From NCBI GenBank assembly GCA_965224525.1, contig OZ245050.1, forward strand, positions 682,001 to 746,000: 64,000 nucleotides of DNA, in the 5' to 3' direction. Source of the DNA: Granulosicoccus sp036478565 (GTDB lineage Bacteria; Pseudomonadota; Gammaproteobacteria; Granulosicoccales; Granulosicoccaceae). Of the stretch, positions 16,685 through 26,172 are shown piece by piece. Numbering within the stretch: the stretch's first letter is position 1; the number at the start of each line of letters is the position of its first letter. The position numbers and the translations under genes are program-made. The notes under the pieces are model-generated. The model did not search any database, was not told the DNA's origin, and saw nothing but the letters and a program-made list of their open reading frames with translations.

Positions 16685-19624
16685 CTAGAGTTCGTGCAGA
16701 TCCAGACCCATGTCATTTAATACTCGACTCACAGCGTCCGTACTGGCTGTGGCAGTACTGGTCACGATGCCGACACTGACACTATCCGCGGAGAAATAGG
16801 TATGGCCGATTCGCTGCAAGTCCTCCAGGGTTACGCCGAGAATACTGTGTCGGAAGGCTTGTCTTAGTTCCGCAGTTCGCCCAAAGAGGTTTGCCTGATA
16901 GGTACCTCGGGCTTCCCCGGCTGGAGAGCCAGGTTTGTCAATACCGCTAATGACATTCAATATGGCTTCTTCCAGTTCACGAGGACTGTGTTGCGTCGTC
17001 TTCAGCCAGTCAATAGATCTATCGAAGTCAGCCAGCGTTTCAGTGAGACGTGGATCGCGGTAGGAGTAGAAACGAAAAGAGGCCGTATCCGAATCCTGGG
17101 ATGCGCCACCGCCATAGGCGCCACCGGTTTCGCGAATTGCGCGGTGTAAGTAACCGTTTCTTAGAAAAGGACCTAACACTGTCAGTGCGGCAGCGTCCTG
17201 ATGAGAGGCGGGTACAGTGGGGTAAGCCTGGGCACAGAAATTGACCTCTGTGCTAGTGGTCCATAGCTGTCGACGTTGCTCGCGGATGGCAGCCGGAGCA
17301 AAACCTGTAAAGTCACTATTTTCGGGCGGATTGCTAAATCCGGTTTCCATGGCGACTCTGGTATTTTCAAGGTTGGCCTCTTCGGATACGACCATGAAGC
17401 GCCGAGGAGAAGATTGCATTATTTGATGGATAGCTGCCAGTTTGTCGGCGAGCAGTGCCAACTTAGTGGCATCGTTCAACTCGTCATCAAGTATTTTTAT
17501 ACTTCTGATGCCAGCAAGTCCGCTCTGTTCATGTGACTGCTGTATCGTCGGACTCATGCCGCTGGCTGCAGCCATCATCGCCAACATATGGCCGCTACCG
17601 GTGACACTCTGTTCGCGACCAGCGCGTGATTGCGCAACCAGTTCGCGCATACGCGAATGTTCGTCGAAACGTACATCAGTCAACGTTTCGTTTAGTAGCT
17701 CCGACAGTACCGAGCTGTTGCGCAACAGTGCTTTGCCACGGACCACCAGGTAGCCTGTGACAGACTGCTCATCGTCAATTGCTCCGCGCTGCAGGGTGTA
17801 GGCGCTCAAACCGCCTGTGACTTCAGCCTGTCGAGCCTGGGTTTCAAGGTAGTCTCGGCCGCCGGAGCCCAGCTCTGACATGAAGCTGCTGTACATCGGC
17901 AACAGCGGGCGTAGCTCGTCACTGAGTTGTGGAAGGTCGACCACGACCTGCTGATAGACCAGTCCGTTTGTACCTTGTGCGTAAAGCGCCGCTGGTGCTC
18001 CGGCAATTTTTGCGTTTTGTGCCTGTGGAATTCGCAGATCCGCGGGCACATCATCCAATGTGACTTTGGGTAGGATGTCCGGGTCGTCAACTTGCAGTTG
18101 ACGCTCGGCCAGCGCGCTGGCTTGCTCGACGATGGCTTGTATTTCTGCCTTATTCAGGCTGGATTTTTTTATTGCCAGTCGAGCCTGCTCCGCAATAACG
18201 CGACGCTCGCTGATGCGATTGTCTGCCCGTAGTGTCAACGTAATACGGTGTGGATTGTCGAGCAGTAGCTCACGCACTAATCCGGGAATAAATTCGGCAT
18301 CTTTAGTCGCGTCCCGCAAACGTACCAACGCAGGGTCAAGATCAATGGCAGCCAGGGTATCACCGCGTTGCATGGCCGTTGACAATCCGCTCAACACAAG
18401 CTGTAGTCCAAACGGCATGCCGTCACCGCGAATCTCACGCTGGCTCAGTTCAATTTGATGCAGAACCGCCTCGACCTGATCCTGGTCGACTCCGTTGTCT
18501 GCTACATCTTGTAAAACTGACAGAATCAGTTTTTCAGTATCCGCTGCATGCTCAACCGTGGAACCGTCCAGTCCGCATGCAAACACCATCTCACGGTTAC
18601 TGTCCTCAAGTCCGCACATGGGTGAGGGCGAGCTGCCGAGGTCTGATTGCTCTAGAGCCCGCATCAGCGGTGATGCACTGTTATCGAGCAAAACACTGGA
18701 AAGCAAGTGCGCGGCCAGACGTTTATCGAGGTCAGTACTGTCGCCGAGTAACCAGCCCAATACGATATGGGTCTTGTTTTCAGTCTCCGTCTCCTGAGTC
18801 GCGTAGGCTTCTTCAACACGGATGGGGGCGTGGTAGCGTTGGGCGGGTTTGACCGTGATTTTTTCATCCAGTCGCTCAAAACGATTCAATACTTGTTCAT
18901 GAAACCGGGCTTGTAGTACATCCGGTTCAATATCGCCGTAGGTCATGAATATGGCATTTGATGGATGATAATGGATGCGGTAAAAATCCAGCAATTGCTG
19001 ATGCGTCAGGTCGGGAATAATTTCCGGGTCGCCACCGGAATTGTGGTGATAGGTATTGTTGGGGAACAGGTGCTTACTCAGGGTTTGCCAGAGCACGCTG
19101 GAAGGCGCGCTCATCGCACCTTTCATTTCGTTGAAAACCACGCCCTTGTAAACCAGACTAGTGTTGGGGTCGTCAGCGGTTTCGAATTCAACCCGGTGGC
19201 CCTCCTGGGCAAAGTCCAGTTCGTGCAGGCGTGAGAAAAACACGGCATCCAGATAGACATCCAGCAGATTGAAGTAGTCCTTGCGGCTCTGGCTGGCAAA
19301 TGGGTAGGCAGTCCAGTCACTGGACGTAAATGCGTTCATGAAAGTATTCAAAGAGCGACGTATCATCATGAAAAACGGGTCACGGACCGGATATTTTTCA
19401 CTGCCACACAGTACGGTGTGTTCAAGAATATGAGCGACACCACTGGAGTCATGGGGTACGGTCCGTAGGCCTACCAGGAATACATTTTCAGGGTTGTTGG
19501 CCGACAGATGAACGTGTGGCGTGCCGGTGACATTGTGTCGGTACTCATGCAGGTCGATATCCAGGGACTGAATGCGCTCGCTGCGCAGGTGTTTGAAGCT
19601 TTCGTGGCTGGCGGGGCTGCTCAT
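16685..19624 (-). CDS. M16C insulinase-family peptidase (PreP-like)
   Basis: 979 residues, the typical size of presequence-protease/PreP enzymes. The inverted zinc motif HxxEH is seen as HILEH (His65, Glu68, His69), followed by the M16C hallmark GSEKYPVRDPFFMM and the SLNTFMNAFT and DWTAYPF segments. A late EARGTYQANLFGRTAELR segment belongs to the C-terminal half. No signal peptide is present, so it is probably cytoplasmic and degrades unfolded short peptides. It is monocistronic, divergent from the ankyrin gene and convergent with csrA. Confidence 0.93.
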   Translation of the reverse strand: MSSPASHESFKHLRSERIQSLDIDLHEYRHNVTGTPHVHLSANNPENVFLVGLRTVPHDSSGVAHILEHTVLCGSEKYPVRDPFFMMIRRSLNTFMNAFTSSDWTAYPFASQSRKDYFNLLDVYLDAVFFSRLHELDFAQEGHRVEFETADDPNTSLVYKGVVFNEMKGAMSAPSSVLWQTLSKHLFPNNTYHHNSGGDPEIIPDLTHQQLLDFYRIHYHPSNAIFMTYGDIEPDVLQARFHEQVLNRFERLDEKITVKPAQRYHAPIRVEEAYATQETETENKTHIVLGWLLGDSTDLDKRLAAHLLSSVLLDNSASPLMRALEQSDLGSSPSPMCGLEDSNREMVFACGLDGSTVEHAADTEKLILSVLQDVADNGVDQDQVEAVLHQIELSQREIRGDGMPFGLQLVLSGLSTAMQRGDTLAAIDLDPALVRLRDATKDAEFIPGLVRELLLDNPHRITLTLRADNRISERRVIAEQARLAIKKSSLNKAEIQAIVEQASALAERQLQVDDPDILPKVTLDDVPADLRIPQAQNAKIAGAPAALYAQGTNGLVYQQVVVDLPQLSDELRPLLPMYSSFMSELGSGGRDYLETQARQAEVTGGLSAYTLQRGAIDDEQSVTGYLVVRGKALLRNSSVLSELLNETLTDVRFDEHSRMRELVAQSRAGREQSVTGSGHMLAMMAAASGMSPTIQQSHEQSGLAGIRSIKILDDELNDATKLALLADKLAAIHQIMQSSPRRFMVVSEEANLENTRVAMETGFSNPPENSDFTGFAPAAIREQRRQLWTTSTEVNFCAQAYPTVPASHQDAAALTVLGPFLRNGYLHRAIRETGGAYGGGASQDSDTASFRFYSYRDPRLTETLADFDRSIDWLKTTQHSPRELEEAILNVISGIDKPGSPAGEARGTYQANLFGRTAELRQAFRHSILGVTLEDLQRIGHTYFSADSVSVGIVTSTATASTDAVSRVLNDMGLDLHEL

Positions 19625-19791
19625 TGTTGAGGCGGACTCCTGATCGTTTATGGCGGTTAACGTGCATTATAAGCTGCGCTGGGTCACACATTGTGTGAAC
19701 TGGGCATGTTGTGGCTGTCTGATCTATTCAGCGTGGGGGAGCTGACGCCGATACGCAATAGCAGAAGTTGATTGTTTTTGTGGCTGGCGGC

Positions 19792-21477
19792 ATGCCCGAC
19801 GCCGGCTCTCGGGTAACGATAAACCAGATTATTGTGAAACTGCTGATCATTATTCTCGCGATTGTCGCTGCCGGGGCTGGCGCATTCCACGCATGGTATA
19901 CGCGCAATCTGTATGTGCAGGCGGCCTTGTTGTCGGAGGCGTACAGCCTGTCTGATCAGGTAAAACTGCGGGTTGCAAACCACTATACAAAGCACGGGAT
20001 CATGCCCGACAACAATGCAGAGGCGGAATTGCCTCCCCCGCAGAGTATTTTCGGCACTAGTGTGAAACGCATCGCGATCCATCAGAGCGGCGTGCTCTGG
20101 GTAGATTTTGAGGCTGAAAAAGGCCGTCAAACCATTGTGTTTACGCCACAGCCGAGACCTGAGAGCGGGCTGCTGGAATGGCATTGCACCAGTGATTCGA
20201 TTGAGCCTGAAGTACTCAGCAAGCTCAAACCGGCATGCACATATGTACAGTCGACACTCACCAGTCAGCTTGTATTTGCTGTAGCCAATCGTAATCTGTC
20301 TGCTGTAGAGGGGCTGTTGGTCAGCGGCGCTCAAACTGAAATGGCCTTTAATGCGAGTACGCCTTTGATGCTGGCAGCCCGCACAGGTGATGCCAGCATT
20401 GTAAAGGTGCTGCTTGAATATGGCGCACAGGTGGACAACCTGGCGATTGGCCCTGAAATGCAAACTCCGTTGATGGTTGCTATTGAGAGCAATCATCCGG
20501 AGGTTATTGACCTTTTGTTGGCTCATGGGGCATCGAAAAACAATCGGGATAGCCGTGGTCAGGCGGTAGAGCGGGGTCCGGAGCGCGATGCCGCGTTGCA
20601 GCTGATGTACACGGAATTCCGTCAGGCTGCACGCAACTGTCACGTCAAGCGACTTGGCTCGTTGCTATTGTCCGAAGGCGATTTTGTATCACCGGAATTG
20701 ATAGATGGTGTGCCGATGAGCCGCCATATTCGCAAACCGTCGTGCAGTAAAACGCTGGCGCTGCACCTGCAAAGCAAATCCAGCTATCAAGCGGCATTGA
20801 ATGCCAGGTTTCGCACCGTTATTCGGCACTGTGAGGTGAGGCTGGCTCGAACTATTCTCGATGAAAACCGTGGCATTGATGTGTTGAGTAAGCATACTGG
20901 CTGGTCTGCGCTAGAGCTGGCAGTCACTTCGGGGTGTGCAGAGCTTGTCAGTTTGCTGATTCGCAGCCAGAGACTTGAAAGCCGGCTTGACGATGACATC
21001 CTGTTGCTGGCAATCCAGCATGCTCCGCAGGACGCATTGGTAAGGCTGGTGGGAAATTTGATCGCGGCAGGAGCGAACATCAATGCAAATGACAGTCATG
21101 GGCAATCTCCTCTGGCGGCTGCGATTGCACTTGAGCAACCAGTAATAGCAAAATACCTGGTGGATGCGGGGGCCAATGTCAATGGGGTGACGTCGAATGG
21201 CTCCTACCCGCTGGTCGAGGCCAGTAAGAAGGGTTATGAACACCTGGCGTTGCAATTGATCGCTGGTGGTGCGCATCTGGATAGCCAGGATACGCTGGGT
21301 AGAACGGCTTTACTGGCAGCTGTTGCCAGTGGCAGAGAGCACCTTGTTGAGTCTTTGCTGCGCGCGGGAGTTGATATTCGGATTAAAGATCTGAATGGAG
21401 TCGACGCCGTGCTATTGGCCGAGAGCCAGAACTATCGCCATATCAAACAACAACTGATTGCGAGCAGTGCGTTGTAA
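19792..21477 (+). CDS. Membrane-anchored pilin-like domain plus ankyrin repeats
   Basis: 561 residues from the ATG at 19792; a TTG at 19768 is less likely. One transmembrane helix (IIVKLLIIILAIVAAGAG) is followed by a region like a major type IV pilin head. It spans about residues 40-150, with SIFGTSVKRIAI, LEWHCTS and LKPAC giving the W-C...P-x-C disulfide-loop pattern. There is no prepilin-peptidase motif. From about residue 170 there are roughly eight ankyrin-type repeats (TPLMLAARTGD, GRTALLAAVASG). The predicted location is the periplasmic side of the inner membrane. I do not know a characterised protein of this layout. It probably mediates protein-protein contacts. Confidence 0.8.
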   Translation: MPDAGSRVTINQIIVKLLIIILAIVAAGAGAFHAWYTRNLYVQAALLSEAYSLSDQVKLRVANHYTKHGIMPDNNAEAELPPPQSIFGTSVKRIAIHQSGVLWVDFEAEKGRQTIVFTPQPRPESGLLEWHCTSDSIEPEVLSKLKPACTYVQSTLTSQLVFAVANRNLSAVEGLLVSGAQTEMAFNASTPLMLAARTGDASIVKVLLEYGAQVDNLAIGPEMQTPLMVAIESNHPEVIDLLLAHGASKNNRDSRGQAVERGPERDAALQLMYTEFRQAARNCHVKRLGSLLLSEGDFVSPELIDGVPMSRHIRKPSCSKTLALHLQSKSSYQAALNARFRTVIRHCEVRLARTILDENRGIDVLSKHTGWSALELAVTSGCAELVSLLIRSQRLESRLDDDILLLAIQHAPQDALVRLVGNLIAAGANINANDSHGQSPLAAAIALEQPVIAKYLVDAGANVNGVTSNGSYPLVEASKKGYEHLALQLIAGGAHLDSQDTLGRTALLAAVASGREHLVESLLRAGVDIRIKDLNGVDAVLLAESQNYRHIKQQLIASSAL

Positions 21478-21515
21478 ATACATTGCTTCGTCTTTGTATT
21501 GACGAAATACTACGC

Positions 21516-22997
21516 TCATTCCAGGATGACTGTCCCCATTACTGACGGGTTGAGGTAGGTCGTATCGTTTGCTTCATCCCCTTCTAGTGACGGGTGGAAC
21601 CAGCCCCATTTGCTATCACGTTCCTGGCCATCGTCGTCATCGTTGACTTGCAGTTCAAAGCCGAATTGCCGGCCGGGCAAAATCGACACAGAATCCAGTT
21701 CGATACGAAGTTCGTACACATCATTTTCATATAGAGGGCGGCGAACGCCACGTGGACCTAATCCAGGGCCAGTCACAATTTTTATTTCGGGGATGTTGTC
21801 TTGCGCATTGAACCCGGTTACATACACATTTCTCTGTTTTGTTTTACCTGTGGCTCCGGCGCTTTGCAGAGGTATGATCAGATGAAAGTCACCGCTGTCG
21901 TCCCAGCTCGTCAGTTTGCTGTTATCGCCGTCGATAAAGAGCTCAAGGCTATCGTCTTTCCAGAATTGGTCTGAGTCGCTCTGGCGTCGACCATCATCGT
22001 CGACGACCACAAGCAGATAAAGGTACTTGCCATCATGCATGGCAGCCCAGCGGCGGTAGTTGTTTCCATCGGGAGCATCAGCTTCATTGTCGACCATTAG
22101 GTGACTCATCGTGAGCGAGTTGCCTGACTGGTCAAACTGCACGGCCGATGCCCATTCTCCCGTAAAACTGCTGTTGGAATCGATTGCCACGTCTTCGCCA
22201 TCGATTACAGGTGCGTCGCTTCGGGCAATTCGAGGAATGATGACGGTTGCCTGTGTATCAGGTATAAGCTCTGTATCCGGCAGATCTTCGCTGGAGTCCT
22301 CACCCGGCAGATCTTCGCTGGAGTCCTCACCTGGCAGATCTTCGCTGGAGTCCGCATTCGGCAGATCTTCGCTAGAGTCCTCACCCGGCAGATCTTCGCT
22401 AGAGTCCGCATTCGGAACGTCATCGGCTATTCCTTCGTCCGGCCCGTCGTTAGTTGTTGGCTGTTCCAGGCTGCTTTCGCCGGTGTCAGCGTTGACAAAC
22501 GGATCAGTCTGGTTTTCACGTTCATCCAGATTAAATAGGCCGTCGCCGTCGGTATCCAGTTCATAGTTATATTCATTGGCGGCAATATTGATTCGTTGCC
22601 CTTGATCATCGACCGAAAACGTTTCGTCATAACGGGCGAGTTCCAGATCCTGGTTGTTGTACGATTCGACCCAGACAACCTCCAGCGAGTATTGATGGTT
22701 TGGCGTAACCGTAATCCGGCCATTCCAGGCATTGTCGGCCAGTGACTGCATAGGCACATTGATGGTATCGCCAGTCGCATCGGTCAGGCTCACAACCGGA
22801 CGTAGTTGAGTCTGGTCAACCATACGCGCTTGCATTAGCAACGCAGGCGGGGAGGCTGCCATTGAGGGCCCGGCATTGCTGTCGGTGCTTAAGGCATCGC
22901 ACCCTGTTAGTGAAATCATTGCGCCCAGCGTCACAAGCGCCCACAGGTTTCTGGTCACGGGGTTTTTTGCCAAAGTTGAGCGGAACAAAAAAATCAC
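21516..22997 (-). CDS. Lipoprotein with TSP3-like calcium site, acidic repeats and CBM9-like domain
   Basis: 493 residues. A lipoprotein signal ends in LTGC (Cys33). Next comes a beta-rich domain, then a thrombospondin-type-3/EF-hand-like segment (DTDGDGLFNLDERE, about residues 150-163). An acidic linker follows with five copies of a nine-residue SSEDL repeat. The C-terminal half (about residues 255-493) looks like a carbohydrate-binding family 9 or DOMON-like domain: W-x-D-x-S-x-E-x-F-I-D near residue 365 and FGFELQVNDDD near the end. It is probably surface or periplasmic and binds glycan or another ligand; the substrate is unknown. The start overlaps the upstream gene's stop by four bases, so the two are co-translated. 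Confidence 0.8.
   Translation of the reverse strand: MIFLFRSTLAKNPVTRNLWALVTLGAMISLTGCDALSTDSNAGPSMAASPPALLMQARMVDQTQLRPVVSLTDATGDTINVPMQSLADNAWNGRITVTPNHQYSLEVVWVESYNNQDLELARYDETFSVDDQGQRINIAANEYNYELDTDGDGLFNLDERENQTDPFVNADTGESSLEQPTTNDGPDEGIADDVPNADSSEDLPGEDSSEDLPNADSSEDLPGEDSSEDLPGEDSSEDLPDTELIPDTQATVIIPRIARSDAPVIDGEDVAIDSNSSFTGEWASAVQFDQSGNSLTMSHLMVDNEADAPDGNNYRRWAAMHDGKYLYLLVVVDDDGRRQSDSDQFWKDDSLELFIDGDNSKLTSWDDSGDFHLIIPLQSAGATGKTKQRNVYVTGFNAQDNIPEIKIVTGPGLGPRGVRRPLYENDVYELRIELDSVSILPGRQFGFELQVNDDDDGQERDSKWGWFHPSLEGDEANDTTYLNPSVMGTVILE
22281..22415. repeat. Five tandem 27-base units in the lipoprotein gene
   Basis: CAGATCTTCGCTGGAGTC or its close variant recurs at 22281, 22308, 22335, 22362 and 22389, exactly 27 bases apart. 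Each unit encodes nine residues, SSEDL plus PGED or PNAD. The repeats keep frame, so copy-number change would only lengthen the acidic linker. Confidence 0.9.
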
Positions 22998-23644
22998 AGT
23001 GCAGGTCTCTCCACATTGATGTCTAAAGGAACACCTTCGTTCTCATTACCATTGTCCCTGGCAAGGGATACAAGTGCTCCGATAGCGACAACACCCAGTG
23101 CGACCTTCCACCAGCGGTTTTTACCAGTAGCGGGGGCAATCCCGGATTCCACTTCAGAAGTTGACGCTGATGTCGAGCCGGTATGCTTACTCGCACCTGT
23201 GTTCTGCCTGACTGGAATGTCGTCTGCTTTCAGCGTGCGTTGAATTGGGTCAAAAGCAAAACCATTGACGGTACGATTTCCACCTTCGTCGCGAGCCTGT
23301 AAATAGTATTCGATGGTGCGCAGATCAGTAGGATCGGTCTTGATGGTAACGCTGAAGTACCCGGTATCGCCGAGTGGTCTCATTGGCGCTGCTGTAAATG
23401 CCGACTGACCGTTTCGGCGGTGATACAGAGTGACGTCTTTCAGCACTCTGTCGTCAGCAACCTGAGCAGTAAATACCTGGCTGGGTTCCGCCCGGCTCTC
23501 GGACAGTTCTTCAAGCTCGATAACCGGTGGGTTAACGTCTGGCTGCTGCTGCGCCATGGCAATGGAGCTCGTGCATTCGAGCGCAAGTAGCAGGCATACC
23601 ATCACCAATGATGCGGTACGAGAGAGTAAATTATTTTTCGCCAT
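22994..23644 (-). CDS. Secreted/membrane protein with Ig-like domain and C-terminal TM helix
   Basis: 216 residues. A signal peptide ending near SSIAMAQ is followed by an Ig-like or FlgD-type beta domain (VFTAQVADDRVLKDVTLYHR, YYLQARDEGGN). A Ser/Thr-rich linker and a short C-terminal transmembrane helix (WWKVALGVVAIGALVSLA) follow. Together these suggest anchoring with the bulk in the periplasm. The stop overlaps the start of the CBM9-like lipoprotein (ATGA), so the two are likely partners in the envelope. The family is not recognised beyond the fold. Confidence 0.78.
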   Translation of the reverse strand: MAKNNLLSRTASLVMVCLLLALECTSSIAMAQQQPDVNPPVIELEELSESRAEPSQVFTAQVADDRVLKDVTLYHRRNGQSAFTAAPMRPLGDTGYFSVTIKTDPTDLRTIEYYLQARDEGGNRTVNGFAFDPIQRTLKADDIPVRQNTGASKHTGSTSASTSEVESGIAPATGKNRWWKVALGVVAIGALVSLARDNGNENEGVPLDINVERPAL

Positions 23645-23984
23645 GGACAGATGTGATTTTACCAGGGTGCTGACAAGTCAGTATACGAAAAGGAATGTGT
23701 GGCGCTGTGAACTATGCTCGGTTCATGACTACAGTTCATACATATTTGAGTAAAATCTCATGAAACATACAGTAGACTTGTGAACTGGAAGGCATCGTCA
23801 GTTCTTTTTAGCGCTGGAACGGGTTCTATTCGTTACAATAAACGATGTTTGGCATCGCTGCGTTGATTCACAGGTGGCCACGCCAAATATCTGTCGCGAA
23901 CAGGCGTTATTTCTGTTGTGCTCAATATACATCGGTAGCTTCGGGATATGCTATCCAAAATTCGGATCAGGGACGTCAAACACC

Positions 23985-24623
23985 ATGTCGATTGCGCGAA
24001 CTACAGCCATATTGTCATATGCAACGTTGTTGAGCGCCTGCAGTGGTAGTGGTAGTGATGGCGAACCGTGGCCTCTGAGCCAACCGCCTGCAGATACGAC
24101 ACTTATCGACGGCTCGTGGCTGACTGAATGCTTGCTGATAGGCGGCAATGTACCGTATCAACAAATTACTTTGGCGGTAACGGACGATATATTTCAGTTC
24201 GACAATGCCAGTTTTACCGATTCAGCCTGTACTGAAAAGGCTCAGGAAGTCACGACTCGCGGCAGATTTACCGCATTGTCAGACCAGGCAACGACAGTTG
24301 GTGGCATTCCCCTGGAGCTGCGCATAGATCAGGTAACACTTACTCCATTGCTAAGTCCGGTTGCAGATAGCCTGAACCGGCAGAATTTTTGTGGTTTCAA
24401 TAGTTGGGTCCCAGAAGTAAGCCTGGATGTTTCGAATTGTCCGGATAGCCCTGATTTCGCGGCGCCTCGCACCGACAACAATATTTATGTGATCGATAAT
24501 GGCAACACGTTGGATGATTTTTCGGACGACACGCTTTTTTTGGGTGCATCTATCAGTGCGGCTACCGATGAACAACCGGTTGATGTTGACCTGTCAATGC
24601 CGTATTCGCGTGAGAGTAGTTAG
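23985..24623 (+). CDS. Hypothetical lipoprotein
   Basis: 212 residues from the ATG at 23985. The signal MSIARTTAILSYATLLSAC ends in a lipobox cysteine, followed by a Gly/Ser spacer. This makes the upstream GTG at 23874 unlikely. The mature part has several cysteines (CLLIGG, SACTEK, NFCGF, NCPD) that could form disulfides, as expected for an exported protein. No known domain is recognised. It is convergent with urtE, only 20 bases apart. Confidence 0.7.
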   Translation: MSIARTTAILSYATLLSACSGSGSDGEPWPLSQPPADTTLIDGSWLTECLLIGGNVPYQQITLAVTDDIFQFDNASFTDSACTEKAQEVTTRGRFTALSDQATTVGGIPLELRIDQVTLTPLLSPVADSLNRQNFCGFNSWVPEVSLDVSNCPDSPDFAAPRTDNNIYVIDNGNTLDDFSDDTLFLGASISAATDEQPVDVDLSMPYSRESS

Positions 24624-24643
24624 ATTAAAACAGGCGCGTTTGG

Positions 24644-25339
24644 TTAAACCGTCAAATAGCGCCGTATTAGATCATCATTCAGTTCAATCATCGCACCACT
24701 GGCCGCTATTTGGCCGCGATCCATCAAAGCAAAGGCATCGCCAACACGCTGCGCAAATGCCAGCTTTTGTTCAACCAGTAAAACAGTAAGCCCGGTCTCG
24801 CTGTTGAGCCGGGAAATGATACTGCCGATTTCTTTTACGATATTGGGTTGAATACCTTCGGTTGGTTCATCCAGTAACAAGACGTCCGGCTCTGTTACGA
24901 GTGCGCGGCCGATGGCCAGCTGTTGCTGCTGACCACCGGACAGGTCGCCACCGCGGCGAGCGCACATATCCTTCAGAACCGGAAACAGGGTATAAATCGA
25001 ATCCGGTATCTGTTTGCTGCCATCGCGTCTGGCAGGCAGACCGACGCTCAGGTTTTCTTCGACAGTCAATTGCGGAAAAATCTGTCGACCTTGCGGTACA
25101 TAGCCAATGCCGGCGACAGCTCGTTGTTCAGTTGCAAGTTGTGTAACATCATTGCCGTCAAGCTGTATAGCGCCATTGCGCGAGCTGAGTAGTCCGATAA
25201 TGCATTTCAGCAGTGTGGTTTTACCAACGCCATTGCGCCCCATTAAAACGGTACAGCTGCCTTTCGGAACATTCAGGCTGATCTTTCTCAGGGTATGAGC
25301 CTGGCCGTAGAACTGATCCAGCTTGTCGATGTTCAGCAT
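24644..25339 (-). CDS. urtE: Urea ABC transporter ATP-binding subunit UrtE
   Basis: 231 residues, LivF-like ATPase. Walker A is GRNGVGKTT, the signature is LSGGQQQQLAIGRAL and Walker B is LLLDEPTEGIQPNI. The Q-F-Y-G-x-x start and the PTEGIQP segment are characteristic of UrtE. It is the last gene of the urtABCDE operon and overlaps urtD by seven bases. With UrtD it powers urea import; no urease genes lie in this window. Confidence 0.95.
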   Translation of the reverse strand: MLNIDKLDQFYGQAHTLRKISLNVPKGSCTVLMGRNGVGKTTLLKCIIGLLSSRNGAIQLDGNDVTQLATEQRAVAGIGYVPQGRQIFPQLTVEENLSVGLPARRDGSKQIPDSIYTLFPVLKDMCARRGGDLSGGQQQQLAIGRALVTEPDVLLLDEPTEGIQPNIVKEIGSIISRLNSETGLTVLLVEQKLAFAQRVGDAFALMDRGQIAASGAMIELNDDLIRRYLTV

Positions 25340-26172
25340 GTGTCGTCCTCAGTGCCAAGATAAACCTGCATGACAGTCTCATTGTTCTGCACTTCCTGCA
25401 TGCTGCCTTCAGCAATGATGCGGCCTTGGTGTAGCACGCTGACCGGTGACCCTAAAGCACGCACAAATTCCATATCGTGCTCAACAACCACGATGGCATG
25501 CTGGCCCTGCAAGTGTAAAAGAAGCTCGATGGTACGATCCATCTCCTGATGAGTCATGCCTGCGGCAGGTTCATCAATTAGCAGTAATATCGGGTTCTGC
25601 ATAATCAGCATGCCGATTTCAAGCCACTGTTTTTGACCGTGAGAAAGTGGCGCTGCTTGCTGATGCAGTTGATCCGCAAGGCCGATGGTCTCCGCCATTG
25701 TGGTAATTCTCTCCTTGTCTGCCGAATCAAGGCGGGCACGGAGAACAGCCCATACATTGCGCGGGCCGGCGGTGGCAATCTCCAGGTTTTCAAATACTGT
25801 CAGGTTTTCAAATACTGTAGGTTTCTGAAATTTTCGGCCAATCCCAACGGCTGCAATTTCAGCTTCGGACAGGCGCAGCAGGTTGATACGTTGACCAAAC
25901 CAGGCAGAGCCACGGTCTGGTCGGGTTTTGCCTGTGATGATGTCCATCATAGTGGTCTTACCAGCACCGTTCGGCCCAATCAGGCAGCGAAGTTCACCTG
26001 TGTTAACGTAATAATCCAATCCGTTAATGGCCTTGAATCCGTCAAAGGCGACTTCAAGACCTTCCAGATACAGAACGGTTCCGTGTGACAAGTCAAGATT
26101 GTCGACTTTTTTTGGAATCAGGAATTCAAATGTTTTGTCACGCCGTATGACAGAGTTTGCTGTATGAGTCAT
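25333..26172 (-). CDS. urtD: Urea ABC transporter ATP-binding subunit UrtD
   Basis: 279 residues, LivG-like ATPase. It has an N-terminal extension of about 30 residues typical of UrtD, Walker A GPNGAGKTT, the segment GRKFQKPTVFENL and signature LSHGQKQWLEIGMLI. The last of these, with serine-histidine in place of serine-glycine, is usual in UrtD. The start overlaps the urtC stop by four bases. A perfect 18-base tandem duplication (25783-25800 and 25801-25818) encodes the VFENLTVFENL segment. Confidence 0.95.
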   Translation of the reverse strand: MTHTANSVIRRDKTFEFLIPKKVDNLDLSHGTVLYLEGLEVAFDGFKAINGLDYYVNTGELRCLIGPNGAGKTTMMDIITGKTRPDRGSAWFGQRINLLRLSEAEIAAVGIGRKFQKPTVFENLTVFENLEIATAGPRNVWAVLRARLDSADKERITTMAETIGLADQLHQQAAPLSHGQKQWLEIGMLIMQNPILLLIDEPAAGMTHQEMDRTIELLLHLQGQHAIVVVEHDMEFVRALGSPVSVLHQGRIIAEGSMQEVQNNETVMQVYLGTEDDTC

